In this document: positions 26,680 to 41,461 of the stretch, one piece after another
Numbering within the stretch: the first letter of the stretch is position 1
How the letters are laid out: each line of letters opens with the position of its first letter
Source of the DNA: Pelomonas cellulosilytica
GTDB lineage: Bacteria > Pseudomonadota > Gammaproteobacteria > Burkholderiales > Burkholderiaceae_C
Direction: 5' to 3'
NCBI RefSeq assembly: GCF_021353265.1
Contig: NZ_JAJTWU010000012.1
Location: 1 to 64,000, forward strand
Length of the DNA stretch: 64,000 nt
Notes under the pieces: model-generated
What the model saw: the letters and a program-made list of their open reading frames with translations, nothing else
What the model was told of the DNA's origin: nothing
Database searches by the model: none
Translations under genes and position numbers: made by a program

Positions 26680-28011
26680 TCAGGCCGCCACCGCCTGGGC
26701 CAGCCGCTCGGCGCAGTGACGCGCGAGCTCCGCGTCGGACGCTTCCACCATGACGCGCAGCAGCGGCTCCGTCCCGGAGGCCCGGATCAGCACCCGACCG
26801 CGGTTGCCCAGCTCGTCGGTGATGGCGCGCTCTTCCTGGGCGAGCCGGGTGTTGCTCTTCCAGTCCTGGCCGGCGGCCAGCCGCACGTTGATGAGCGTCT
26901 GCGGGAAGAGCTTCACGCCGGCGAGCTGGTCAGCCAAGCTGCGTCCGCTGCGGCTGACGGCCTGCAACACCAGCAAGGCACTGACAATGCCGTCGCCCGT
27001 CGTGTGCTTGTCCAGCGCCAGCAAATGGCCGGAGCCCTCGCCGCCCAGCTGCCAGCCGCGCGCGGCCAGCTCCTCAAGCACATAGCGGTCCCCAACCTTG
27101 GCACGCACGAAATCGATGTCGTGCGAGCGCAGCGCCAGCTCCACGGCCATGTTGGTCATCAACGTGCCGACCGCACCGGGCACGCGATGCCCCTGGGCCA
27201 GGCGGTCCGTCACCATCACGTAGAGCAGCTCGTCGCCGTTGTAGAGGCGGCCATTGGCGTCCACCAGCTGCAGGCGATCGGCGTCGCCATCGAGCGCAAT
27301 GCCGTAGTCCGCGCCGTTCGCCTTAACCGCTTCGACGAGTGCGCCGGGGGCCGTGGCACCAAAGCCTGCATTGATGTTGAAGCCGTCCGGCTTGCAGCCG
27401 ATGGCCACGACCTCGGCGCCGAGTTCGTGGAACACATCGGGCGCCACGTGGTAGGCCGCGCCGTGAGCGGCATCGACGACGACCTTGAGCCCCTTCAGCG
27501 TCAGGTCCGAGCCGAAGCAGTTCTTGCAGAACTCGATGTAGCGGCCCCGCGCATCGTCAAGCCGCTTGGCGCGGCCGAGACTGGCGGAGTCCACCCATTG
27601 CGGTTCGTCATCCAGCGCCGCCTCGACAGCCAGTTCCCAGGCATCAGGCAGCTTCTCGCCCTTAGCCGAGAAGAACTTGATGCCATTGTCCTGGAAGGCG
27701 TTGTGCGAGGCGCTGATGACGACGCCCAGATCCTGGCGCAACGCACGGGTCAGGTACGCGACACCCGGCGTAGGCAACGGGCCAGTCAACAGCACGTTGA
27801 CGCCGGCAGACGCGAAGCCGGCCTCCAACGCCGACTCGATCATGTAACCGGAAATACGCGTGTCCTTGCCGATCAACACCGTCGGCCGGGCGCTGGTCTT
27901 GCGCAGCACGCGACCCACCGCGTGGCCCAGGCGCAGCATGAAGTCGGCCGTGATCGGCGACTGACCGACGGTGCCGCGGATGCCGTCGGTTCCGAAATAC
28001 TTGCGGCTCAT
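26680..28011 (-). CDS. glmM: Phosphoglucosamine mutase
   Basis: 443 residues. It converts glucosamine-6-phosphate to glucosamine-1-phosphate for peptidoglycan and LPS. It begins [16 protein letters not shown]. The phosphoserine loop is [19 protein letters not shown] (Ser about 102), the Mg site [11 protein letters not shown] (about 242), the sugar-binding loop GEGSGHLL (about 326) and the phosphate-binding loop [15 protein letters not shown] (about 412). The ATG at 28011 matches the conserved start. It follows folP by 13 nt in the same orientation. Confidence 0.97.
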   Translation of the reverse strand: MSRKYFGTDGIRGTVGQSPITADFMLRLGHAVGRVLRKTSARPTVLIGKDTRISGYMIESALEAGFASAGVNVLLTGPLPTPGVAYLTRALRQDLGVVISASHNAFQDNGIKFFSAKGEKLPDAWELAVEAALDDEPQWVDSASLGRAKRLDDARGRYIEFCKNCFGSDLTLKGLKVVVDAAHGAAYHVAPDVFHELGAEVVAIGCKPDGFNINAGFGATAPGALVEAVKANGADYGIALDGDADRLQLVDANGRLYNGDELLYVMVTDRLAQGHRVPGAVGTLMTNMAVELALRSHDIDFVRAKVGDRYVLEELAARGWQLGGEGSGHLLALDKHTTGDGIVSALLVLQAVSRSGRSLADQLAGVKLFPQTLINVRLAAGQDWKSNTRLAQEERAITDELGNRGRVLIRASGTEPLLRVMVEASDAELARHCAERLAQAVAA

Positions 28012-28024
28012 CAAGCTCTTTCTG

Positions 28025-28867
28025 TCATTCGATGGGTCGGATTGTCGCGCCATCGACGGCAGCCCAGACCTTGACGGCGTCCACCGTCGCGGCGACGTCG
28101 TGCACGCGCAGTACAAGGGCACCGGCGCTCACCGCACGCAGCGCGGCAGCCAGGCTCGCGGCCAATCGCTGCTCGACAGGGCGGCCAGTGATGTCGCCCA
28201 ACGTGCGCTTGCGCGACCAGCCGACCAGCAACGGGTAACCCAACGCGGCCAACCGCTGCTGGCCCGCCAACAGCGTCAAGTTGTGCTCGGCCGTCTTGGC
28301 AAAACCGTAGCCGGGATCAAGCGCAATACAGTCGGCCGACACACCGGCGGCACGCACGAGCCGCGCACGCTCGGAAAGGAATGCGGCGACCTCGGCGACG
28401 ACATCCTCGTAATCCGCCAGCGCCATCATCGACACCGGCTCGCCCCGCATGTGCATCAGGCACACGCCGGCACCACTGCCCGCCACCGCCGCGAGCGCGC
28501 CGTCGGCTTGCAGCGCCTGCACGTCGTTGATGATGTCCGCACCCGCGTCCAGTGCACGACGCATGACCTCCGGTTTCCAGGTATCCACCGAGACCGGCAC
28601 GCCCAGCGTGACCGCGGCAGCCAGCACGGGGGCGATGCGAGCCCATTCGGCATCGGCATCGACGCGCGGCGCGCCGGGACGTGTCGACTCGCCGCCAATG
28701 TCAAGGATGTCCACCCCTTCAGCGACGAGGCGTTCGCAGTGCGCGATGGCGGCGCGCGCCTCGTCATGGTGACCACCGTCGGAGAACGAATCCGGCGTTA
28801 CGTTGACGATGCCCATCACGCGCGGGCGGCTCAGGTCGATGCGGAAGCGACGGGTCTGCCAGTGCAT
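28025..28867 (-). CDS. folP: Dihydropteroate synthase
   Basis: 280 residues. It joins pterin pyrophosphate and p-aminobenzoate in folate synthesis and is the sulphonamide target. Motifs: [16 protein letters not shown] (about 17-32), [12 protein letters not shown] (about 57), the pterin-binding [14 protein letters not shown] (about 186) and GWSRKRTLG (about 222). The ATG at 28867 gives the usual 16 residues before the first motif. A canonical terminator ends only 15 nt upstream of this start codon, and there is no clear ribosome binding site. Confidence 0.96.
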   Translation of the reverse strand: MHWQTRRFRIDLSRPRVMGIVNVTPDSFSDGGHHDEARAAIAHCERLVAEGVDILDIGGESTRPGAPRVDADAEWARIAPVLAAAVTLGVPVSVDTWKPEVMRRALDAGADIINDVQALQADGALAAVAGSGAGVCLMHMRGEPVSMMALADYEDVVAEVAAFLSERARLVRAAGVSADCIALDPGYGFAKTAEHNLTLLAGQQRLAALGYPLLVGWSRKRTLGDITGRPVEQRLAASLAAALRAVSAGALVLRVHDVAATVDAVKVWAAVDGATIRPIE

Positions 28868-28882
28868 GAGGTGTTCGACCAG

Positions 28883-28912
28883 AAAAAAAGGCCCGGCAGC
28901 GAGCCGGGCCTT
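28883..28912 (-). terminator. Strong terminator between ftsH and folP
   Basis: On the minus strand the stem AAGGCCCGGC/GCCGGGCCTT (28912-28903 with 28897-28888) is followed by seven T residues (28889-28883). It lies 14 nt after the ftsH stop and 15 nt before the folP start codon. Confidence 0.85.
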
Positions 28913-28925
28913 GGATAGAAGCGAG

Positions 28926-30827
<1,902 letters not shown>

Positions 30828-30913
30828 TGCGACTCCTTAGCCCTGATGGCCCATCGCGGGTTTCAGGACAGTGGGGGTGATTTTAGGTGCGACAAGGGGG
30901 CAACCCCTTGTCA

Positions 30914-31588
30914 TCAGCGGTTTTTCAACCCCACACCCACCAGAAATGTCTCGGAAGAGCGGTCGCGCGACGCCTTAGGCTTGATCGGCTTGACCGTCTT
31001 GAAATGTGTTTTGAACAGGTCCACCAGCTGGCTGTAGCCGCTGCCGTGGAAGACCTTGGCCACCAGCGCGCCCTCCGGCTTGAGGTGCTGCTGCGAGAAA
31101 TCCACGGCCAGTTCGACCAACCCGGAAATGCGGGCGGCGTCTGTCGACGCGATCCCCGACAAGTTGGGGGCCATGTCGGAGACGACCACGTCGATCGGCC
31201 GCCCGGCCAGCGCTTCCTCCAGCTGCGCCAGGACGGCTTCCTCCTGGAAATCGCCCTGGATGAACTGCACGCCCTCGATCGGCTCGAAGTCCAGCAGATC
31301 CAGCGCAATGATGGTGCCGTTGAGCTGCCCCACCGCCGCCCCGCCCTGCCCGGCCTCCTTGGGCGCAAACCTGCGGCGTAGGTACTGGCTCCAGGCGCCC
31401 GGCGCCGCGCCCAGGTCCACGACGACCTGGCCCGGCTTGATCAGACGCAACTCCTCGTCGATCTCCTTGAGCTTGTAGGCGGCACGGGCGCGGTAGCCGT
31501 CCTTCTGAGCCTGCTTGACGTAGGGGTCGTTGACATGGTCATTCAGCCACGCCTTGTTGACCTTTTTGCTCTTGGTTTGGGTTTTCAT
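30914..31588 (-). CDS. rlmE: 23S rRNA (uridine-2'-O)-methyltransferase RlmE
   Basis: 224 residues, FtsJ/RrmJ family. It methylates U2552 of 23S rRNA at a late stage of 50S assembly. The substrate-binding N-terminus has [18 protein letters not shown] (catalytic Lys). The SAM site is [16 protein letters not shown] (about 56-71), the catalytic Asp is in [12 protein letters not shown] (about 143), and the second Lys in [11 protein letters not shown] (about 186). An insertion with a Gly/Ala/Gln stretch lies at about 75-85. It is upstream of ftsH and divergent from yhbY with only 20 nt between starts. Confidence 0.96.
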   Translation of the reverse strand: MKTQTKSKKVNKAWLNDHVNDPYVKQAQKDGYRARAAYKLKEIDEELRLIKPGQVVVDLGAAPGAWSQYLRRRFAPKEAGQGGAAVGQLNGTIIALDLLDFEPIEGVQFIQGDFQEEAVLAQLEEALAGRPIDVVVSDMAPNLSGIASTDAARISGLVELAVDFSQQHLKPEGALVAKVFHGSGYSQLVDLFKTHFKTVKPIKPKASRDRSSETFLVGVGLKNR

Positions 31589-31596
31589 TGAAAAAC

Positions 31597-31602
31597 GATA
31601 AT
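31597..31602 (+). promoter_or_regulatory. -10 box immediately upstream of yhbY
   Basis: GATAAT matches five of six -10 positions and ends 6 nt before the yhbY ATG (31609). A TTGGTT at 31572-31577 could be the -35, with a long 19-nt spacer. A start site about 7 nt downstream of the -10 would fall on or next to the ATG, giving a leaderless message. Confidence 0.35.
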
Positions 31603-31608
31603 AGGCGC

Positions 31609-32085
31609 ATGCCTCAAATCAACCTGACTCCCGCCCAGCGCAAGGAAAAGCGCGCCGACGCCCATCATCTCGACCCGGTCGTGATGATCGGCGGTGAAGG
31701 CCTGACGCCCGCCGTCGTGAAGGAAACCGACGCCGCGCTGAAGGCCCACGGCCTCATCAAGGTGCGGGTCTTCAGCGACGACCGCACCGCCCGCGAGGCC
31801 ATGCTGGCCCAGCTCAGCGACGAACTCGATGCCGCGCCCATCCAGCACATCGGCAAGCTGCTGGTGCTGTGGCGCCCCATCCCCGAGAAGGCCAAGGCCG
31901 AGCGGGAGGGCGCCATGCCCGGGCCGCGCGTCGTCAAGATCGTCAAGTTCTCCAAGAACGGCAACAGCCGTCCGCAGGTGAACAAGGTCAAGGTCATGGG
32001 CAACGAGCGCGTGACGCAGGGCGGCGAGATCAAGCGCGCCAAGAAGCGCAAGCCGACCAGCGTCAAGAAGTCCGTCTCTGACTGA
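31609..32085 (+). CDS. yhbY: YhbY-family CRM-domain RNA-binding protein
   Basis: 158 residues. The CRM/YhbY domain is at about 1-97: [29 protein letters not shown], with the GxxG loop as GGEG, then [11 protein letters not shown] and [11 protein letters not shown] basic C-terminal extension (about 98-158, ending [10 protein letters not shown]) is longer than in E. coli YhbY (97 residues). YhbY associates with pre-50S ribosomes. It has no good ribosome binding site. It overlaps the convergent DUF4149 gene by 23 nt. Confidence 0.93.
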   Translation: MPQINLTPAQRKEKRADAHHLDPVVMIGGEGLTPAVVKETDAALKAHGLIKVRVFSDDRTAREAMLAQLSDELDAAPIQHIGKLLVLWRPIPEKAKAEREGAMPGPRVVKIVKFSKNGNSRPQVNKVKVMGNERVTQGGEIKRAKKRKPTSVKKSVSD

Positions 32086-32506
32086 CCCAGGCGAGCGCTA
32101 GCACGGCCAGGCCCTTCACGCCGAAGAAGGCTAAGGACACGCCGTGCAGCGCGGCGAACGACGCGACGCCGGTACCAGCCCGGGCGCTCGCCATCAGGGG
32201 CTGCAGGCCGTAGTAGCCGGCGACGGTGCAGAACAGAGCGACCACAGGCAGCAGCAGCCGGGCCGAGAACTGGCTCGTCTGACCGCCCGACTCCACGACG
32301 TCGCGGACGATGCGGCGCTCGATGGCCATCAGTACCAAGCCCACCGCGAGGCTCACCTGCGCCTCAATGGCGAACACGCGGGCCACGTAGCCGCCGGCCT
32401 GCGCCCGCTCCAGCACCGCAAACGCTGCTGGCGTCGCGACGAAGGCGATGCACAGCAAAAAGCCGCCCCAGAGGGCGGCCAGCAAGGCTTGCAGCTTCGA
32501 GAACAT
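32063..32506 (-). CDS. DUF4149-family inner-membrane protein
   Basis: 147 residues (148 if it begins at the adjacent GTG, 32509). Four predicted membrane segments: about 5-30 (LLAALWGGFLLCIAFVATPAAF), 45-62, 82-102 (LLLPVVALFCTVAGYYGLQPL) and 118-140 ([19 protein letters not shown]). This layout and the G-F-lci-fv-apa-F start match the DUF4149 family, of unknown function. It sits between yhbY and greA, a conserved neighbourhood in betaproteobacteria. Confidence 0.85.
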   Translation of the reverse strand: MFSKLQALLAALWGGFLLCIAFVATPAAFAVLERAQAGGYVARVFAIEAQVSLAVGLVLMAIERRIVRDVVESGGQTSQFSARLLLPVVALFCTVAGYYGLQPLMASARAGTGVASFAALHGVSLAFFGVKGLAVLALAWVSQRRTS

Positions 32507-32579
32507 CACCTTGATGCGTGGCGCTCATCGGGCCGTCGGCAGTCCCTTGAAGGGAGCAGGCGCAGCGGGTAAGCGTGGG

Positions 32580-33056
32580 TCATTGATACCGGACTTCAAT
32601 GATTTCGTAGCGGCGGATGCCGCCCGGCGCCTGCACTTCGGCGACATCGCCGGCTTCCTTGCCGATCAGCGCGCGCGCGATCGGCGAGCTGATGGAGATG
32701 CGGCCCAGCTTGATGTCGGCCTCGTCGTCGCCGGTGATCTGGTAAGTCACGGCGTTGCCGCTATCCTCGTCTTCCAGATCCACCGTCGCACCGAACACCA
32801 CGCGTCCACCGGCATCCAATGCCGCGGGGTCGATGATCTGCGCCGCCGACAGCTTGCCCTCGATCTCAAGGATGCGGCCTTCGATGAAGCCCTGCTTATC
32901 CTTGGCGGCATCGTACTCGGCGTTCTCGCTCAGGTCGCCCTGCGCACGCGCCTCGGCGATCGCCTGGATGACGGACGGACGCTCCACGGTCTTCAGGCGG
33001 TGCAGCTCTTCCTTCAGCGCTTCGGCGCCGCGCTTGGTCAGGGGGATCTTCGTCAT
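32580..33056 (-). CDS. greA: Transcript cleavage factor GreA
   Basis: 158 residues. The N-terminal coiled coil has acidic tip residues in [13 protein letters not shown] (about 39-51), which stimulate RNA polymerase to cut back-tracked RNA. The C-terminal FKBP-like domain starts at about 80 ([15 protein letters not shown]) and contains [18 protein letters not shown]. The start [18 protein letters not shown] is conserved. It is downstream of carB with an 83-nt gap containing GC hairpins. Confidence 0.97.
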   Translation of the reverse strand: MTKIPLTKRGAEALKEELHRLKTVERPSVIQAIAEARAQGDLSENAEYDAAKDKQGFIEGRILEIEGKLSAAQIIDPAALDAGGRVVFGATVDLEDEDSGNAVTYQITGDDEADIKLGRISISSPIARALIGKEAGDVAEVQAPGGIRRYEIIEVRYQ

Positions 33057-33139
33057 GGCAATCTCGTTCAGTCAAAAAGAGACCGCCGCTGCGGCCCGGG
33101 CGCTCCGGGCGGCGGCGGCGGAATCAATGGATCGGAATC

Positions 33140-36415
<3,276 letters not shown>

Positions 36416-36439
36416 GGCGGTCTGCGCTCTTGGAGCTTT

Positions 36440-37078
36440 TTAGAGGGTGGCCGTGGCCAGCTTGGCCCCGAATCCAACGAAAAGGACGCCGACGCCCGCG
36501 TTCGCGGCGCCGGAGAGTCGACGCCGCGCGCGGAAGGCCGCCGCGAGGCGGGCTCCGGCAAAGATCAGCGTCGAGAGGTAGACGAAGCTGGCGATCTGAA
36601 TGATCGTGCCCAGGATCAGGAAGGTCAGCGCGGGATGCGGATAGGCCGGATCGACGAACTGGATGAAGAAGGACAGCAAGAAGGCGATGGCCTTGGGATT
36701 CAGCAGGCTGACGACCAGCGCCTTGCGGAACGGCTGGCGCGCGTCGACGACGCGCGGCACCTCGGCCGTCGCCTCGCCGCGCCAGGTGCGGAACGCGCCG
36801 CGCAGCAACTGCAGACCGATCCACCCGAGGTAGATGGCGCCGGCCATCTTCACGACGAAGAAGATCTGCGGGCTGGACATCAACAGCGACGCCCCGCCAG
36901 CCGCGGCCAGCGTCATCAGCACCGTGTCACCGACGAACACGCCGCAGGCGGCCGTGTAGCCCGCCCGCACGCCGCGCTGCGCCGCAACGGACAACACGTA
37001 CAGCGAATTGGGCCCGGGCAGCAGGATGATGAACACCACTGCTGCCAGGTAGGTGCCGAGGTCGGTGATGCCGAACAT
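36440..37078 (-). CDS. LysE/RhtB-family amino-acid exporter
   Basis: 212 residues with six hydrophobic segments. The family start FGITDLGTYLAAVVFIILLPGPNSLYVLS includes the PGPN motif (about 21-25); later segments include AGAIYLGWIGLQLLRGAF and LNPKAIAFLLSFFIQFVDP, a conserved NPK motif. Family members export amino acids or related compounds; the substrate is unknown. It is inserted between carA and carB in the same orientation (21 nt after carA, 24 nt before carB), so it is probably co-transcribed. Confidence 0.92.
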   Translation of the reverse strand: MFGITDLGTYLAAVVFIILLPGPNSLYVLSVAAQRGVRAGYTAACGVFVGDTVLMTLAAAGGASLLMSSPQIFFVVKMAGAIYLGWIGLQLLRGAFRTWRGEATAEVPRVVDARQPFRKALVVSLLNPKAIAFLLSFFIQFVDPAYPHPALTFLILGTIIQIASFVYLSTLIFAGARLAAAFRARRRLSGAANAGVGVLFVGFGAKLATATL

Positions 37079-37099
37079 GCGAGGCTCCAGCGCTGCGCC

Positions 37100-38260
<1,161 letters not shown>

Positions 38261-38427
38261 GAAGGTCTCCGCAAGTGGGGCGCGAGCCCAGCACAAGCCC
38301 GTCCGAAGGACGGATCAGCTTGAGGAAACCGAAGGGTTTGCGCCGGACAGCGGGGGTGGTTCAGATAAACCCATCGAGTATAGCCGACTGGGGTTAGTAC
38401 GGAGGCTTCGTGACCGGCTCGTGACGC

Positions 38428-38829
38428 TCAAAGCGCCGCGATGCCGGCCTTGGCGATTTCAGCATCCTCGCTGGATTTCACGCCGCTGACGCCCACGGCG
38501 CCGAGGCACTCACCGTTCACGAGAATGGGCACGCCGCCCTCCAGCGTCGCCTGGATGGCCGGGGCACTGAGGAAGGAATACCGCCCGCCGTTGATCATGT
38601 CCTCGTACACCTTGGACTCGCGCCGGCCCAGCGCCGAGGTGTGCGCCTTGGCGGGCGCGATCTGCGCCGAGATGGGAGCCGCACCGTCGAGGCGCTGCAA
38701 CCAGAGCAGATGGCCGCCAGCGTCGACAATGGCGATGCTGACCGCCCAGCCCTTGCTGAGCGCGTGCGCCTCGGCGGCAGCGGCGATGCGTTTGACGTCG
38801 GCAAGTTCGAGTTGCGATTGCTGCTTCAT
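38428..38829 (-). CDS. GlcG/HbpS-family protein
   Basis: 133 residues. It matches the GlcG/HbpS (DUF336) fold: an N-terminal helix (LADVKRIAAAAEAHALSKG), then VSIAIVDAGGHLLWLQRLDGA, KAHTSALGRRES, and a Gly-rich end (GGVPILVNGECLGAVGVSGVKSSEDAEIAKAGI). Members bind haem or act beside glycolate or other catabolic enzymes; the role here is unknown. It stands alone, downstream of carA on the same strand's opposite side of a 167-nt gap. Confidence 0.88.
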   Translation of the reverse strand: MKQQSQLELADVKRIAAAAEAHALSKGWAVSIAIVDAGGHLLWLQRLDGAAPISAQIAPAKAHTSALGRRESKVYEDMINGGRYSFLSAPAIQATLEGGVPILVNGECLGAVGVSGVKSSEDAEIAKAGIAAL

Positions 38830-38918
38830 GGCCTTGATTTCCAGTGCTGAACCCTCAATGTAGCGGCTTGGCGCCGGCCTAGAATCGGCGCGGTTTTCAT
38901 TCGCATCGGAGGATCGTC

Positions 38919-39611
38919 ATGAACGACAGCCTGCAAACGTCTTACGGCTACGCCGCGGCCGGCCTCGCAGCCGACCGTCAGCGCGTGTTGCGCAACACCT
39001 ACTGGCTGCTCGCCCTGTCCCTCGTACCCACGGTACTGGGCGCGTGGATCGGCGTGTCGACTGGCCTGTTCGCCACGATGGCGCCGGGCATGAGCGCACT
39101 GGTGTTTTTCATCGGCGCCTTCGGCTTGATGTTCGTCATCGAGAAGACGAAGGACAGCGCCGCGGGCGTGGCAGCCCTGCTGGCCTTCACCTTCTTCATG
39201 GGCCTGATGCTGTCGCGGCTGATCGGCTTTGTGCTGGGCTTCCGCAACGGCACGTCGCTCGTCATGACGGCCTTCGGCGGCACGGCGGCCGTGTTCTTCA
39301 CGATGGCCTCGCTGGCCACCGTCATCAAGCGCGACCTGTCGTCGATGGGCAAGTTCCTGGTCGTGGGCGCCGTCATCCTGATGGTGGCCGGCATCGCCAA
39401 CATCTTCATGCAGTCGTCGGCTCTGATGCTGACGGTGCTGGTGATGTCGCTGGGCATCTTCTCCGCCTTCATGCTGTATGACATCAAGCGCGTCATCGAC
39501 GGCGGCGAGACGAACTACATCAGCGCCACGCTGAACATTTATCTCGACGTGTACAACGTGTTCCAGAGCCTGCTGTCGCTGCTTGGCATTTTCGGCGGCG
39601 ACCGCGACTGA
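38919..39611 (+). CDS. Bax inhibitor-1/YccA-family membrane protein
   Basis: 230 residues with seven hydrophobic segments from about residue 27 (YWLLALSLVPTVLGAWIGV) to about 218. The last segments include LTVLVMSLGIFSAFMLYDIKRVIDGGETNYISATLNIYLDVYNVF, with the Asp pair typical of BI-1 family pH-sensing channels. The E. coli homologue YccA interacts with FtsH. GGAGG lies 7 nt before the ATG, and TAGAAT at 38880-38885 is a likely -10. It is followed by a strong bidirectional terminator. Confidence 0.92.
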   Translation: MNDSLQTSYGYAAAGLAADRQRVLRNTYWLLALSLVPTVLGAWIGVSTGLFATMAPGMSALVFFIGAFGLMFVIEKTKDSAAGVAALLAFTFFMGLMLSRLIGFVLGFRNGTSLVMTAFGGTAAVFFTMASLATVIKRDLSSMGKFLVVGAVILMVAGIANIFMQSSALMLTVLVMSLGIFSAFMLYDIKRVIDGGETNYISATLNIYLDVYNVFQSLLSLLGIFGGDRD

Positions 39612-39630
39612 TACGCGGCCAGCCACATTA

Positions 39631-39660
39631 AAAAGGCGACCCATCACGGGTCGCCTTTTT
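39631..39660. terminator. Bidirectional terminator after the BI-1 gene
   Basis: Perfect 12-bp stem AAAAGGCGACCC/GGGTCGCCTTTT (39631-39642 with 39648-39659), loop ATCAC, with T-runs on both strands. It serves the BI-1 gene and the convergent GH5 gene. Confidence 0.85.
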
Positions 39661-39720
39661 CATTGGGGGGCTCACTGCGCCATCGCAAGAGCCGGCGCGA
39701 GCGGCCGCACAATCAATGCG

Positions 39721-41232
39721 TCATTTGCCAGCCGTGTAGTTGCGCAGCACGAACGGCGCGCTGAGCAGGATGGACTGGCCCACCTGCCCGATCTGCACCG
39801 ACAGGGAGGCCGTGCCGGCAGGCTGGTCCATCTGGGCGATGCCGTTGAGCACGATGGGCTCCAGCTTGCTGGTCAGCACTGCCGAGCCCGACAGCAGCGC
39901 GGTATACGGCGGGGCATTGAGCTGCAGCGACACGGGAACGGTGACCTGCGCCTTCGCGTCATCGGTGTCGAGGCGCGCCCATACCAGCACCTGCAGCCTG
40001 TCGCCTTTGCGGATGTCACCAGTGATAGGCGCCATCGCGCCGTTGTCCCAGGGGTTGGCGCGCTTGCCCTGCAGCGCCACACGCAGGCAGGTCTTGCCGG
40101 TGGCCTCGCAGGCCACCTGTTGGGTGGACTGCCCGTCGCCGTAGACCGACCAGGCACTGACCTTGGCCGAGTTGATCAGGTAGTCCAGCGCCGGGTCGCC
40201 GGCACGGCTGGCGACCATCGCCGCGCCGCCCATCGGCGGAATGAGCGCATTCAGGATGGGCTTGACCCAGCTGTCCGCCTTCATGTCCCAGACGATGAAG
40301 TCGGAGTCGAACTGCCAGTAGCTCCAGCTGAAGCCTCGCGCCTCGGCCGCGCGGGCAACGGCCGACGTCCACGCCACGCGCTGCGCGAGCACACCCGTCT
40401 CCAGGGCCCCGAACTCACCCAGCAGCATGGGCCGGCGGCTCTTCTGCGCCCAGGCCTTGACCTTGTCGAAGTCGGCCTTGATCTGCTCCTGCTCGGCAGG
40501 CGTGCCCCAGGTCACGCCCGACGTGTTCTTGAACTGCTCGACCCAATGCGCGCCCTGGTGCGTGAACGGAAACGGCGAGTAGTAGTGGAAGGTGACGATC
40601 AGGTTGCGGTCCGCCTCAGGCAGCCTAAGGCTGTCCAGGTGGTCCATCGAGTTCCAGGATTTCGGCCCGACGATGACGCGGCGCTTCGGGTTGGTCTCGC
40701 GGATGATCTGCAGGTTCTCCGCGATCATGTCGTTCCATACCGCATCGGCCTCGCCGTTGGGCTCGTTAAGGATCTCGAACAGCACGCCATCCGGCGCATC
40801 CTTGTAGCGCGGCGCCACCTGGCTCCAGAACGTCTTCAGCCGCGTACGGCAAGCATCGACGGCCTTGGCGCAGTCCATGAAGTTGTGCTGGTCGATGATG
40901 ACCTGCAGCCCCGCATTCAGCGCGGAGGCCAGCACCCCGTCGAGCGTCTTGAACCAGGCCGGCGAAAGCCGCCCTTCGGCATCCATGTGCTCGAAGGCAT
41001 GCAGGTTCAGGCGCACGTGATCGAAGCCGCCGTCGCGGATGGCCTGCAGGTGGCGCATCTGGAATCGGGCCTTGGCCGGGTCGCTCCAGATGGGGTCGTA
41101 GCCGAGCACGTTGACACCACGCTTGAGCGCCTGCGCCGGCAGCGCGACCGGCTGCGCCAGCGCAGCGGACGCCAACCCGAGCGTCAGGCAAGCGGCGCCG
41201 AGGATGCGGATGACTTGGGATCGAAGGAACAT
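39721..41232 (-). CDS. Secreted GH5-family endoglucanase-like glycosidase
   Basis: 503 residues. Signal peptide about 1-27 (LGAACLTLGLASAALAQ). A GH5 TIM barrel spans about 30-345: RGVNVLGYDP, HVRLNLHAFEHM, VIIDQHNFMD, the acid/base Glu in LFEILNEPNGE (about 154), VTFHYYSPFPFTHQG, the nucleophile Glu in MLLGEFGALE (about 252), and WSYWQFDSDF. A C-terminal beta-rich region of about 140 residues looks like an accessory carbohydrate-binding module. It likely cuts beta-1,4-glucan or a related polysaccharide outside the cytoplasm. The gene stands alone with an operator-like palindrome 80 nt upstream. Confidence 0.9.
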   Translation of the reverse strand: MFLRSQVIRILGAACLTLGLASAALAQPVALPAQALKRGVNVLGYDPIWSDPAKARFQMRHLQAIRDGGFDHVRLNLHAFEHMDAEGRLSPAWFKTLDGVLASALNAGLQVIIDQHNFMDCAKAVDACRTRLKTFWSQVAPRYKDAPDGVLFEILNEPNGEADAVWNDMIAENLQIIRETNPKRRVIVGPKSWNSMDHLDSLRLPEADRNLIVTFHYYSPFPFTHQGAHWVEQFKNTSGVTWGTPAEQEQIKADFDKVKAWAQKSRRPMLLGEFGALETGVLAQRVAWTSAVARAAEARGFSWSYWQFDSDFIVWDMKADSWVKPILNALIPPMGGAAMVASRAGDPALDYLINSAKVSAWSVYGDGQSTQQVACEATGKTCLRVALQGKRANPWDNGAMAPITGDIRKGDRLQVLVWARLDTDDAKAQVTVPVSLQLNAPPYTALLSGSAVLTSKLEPIVLNGIAQMDQPAGTASLSVQIGQVGQSILLSAPFVLRNYTAGK

Positions 41233-41311
41233 GGCCAGCCTCTTGTCTCCTGAGGTTGAATGGCGCCGGACCGACGACGTGCATGGCGCCTCGATTCCGA
41301 CGGGAAGAAAC

Positions 41312-41331
41312 TAAACAAAATTCTTTGTTTA
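41312..41331. promoter_or_regulatory. Palindromic operator-like site upstream of GH5
   Basis: A 20-bp inverted repeat of TAAACAAA and TTTGTTTA around ATTC, inside the only AT-rich patch of the region. It lies 80 nt upstream of the GH5 start codon, where a repressor or activator dimer could bind. Identity of the regulator is unknown. The rest of 41233-41461 holds no gene. Confidence 0.5.
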
Positions 41332-41461
41332 CTTATTCTTCCCCAAATTCCACCGGCGAGAGATTCGGGTTGACCCGCGCATCCCTCATGCACGTTGACG
41401 ACGATGCAACGCGACGTCTCAGCGTTTAGTAAACCAACGCAGCCACAGGTCGCAGGCCCGG

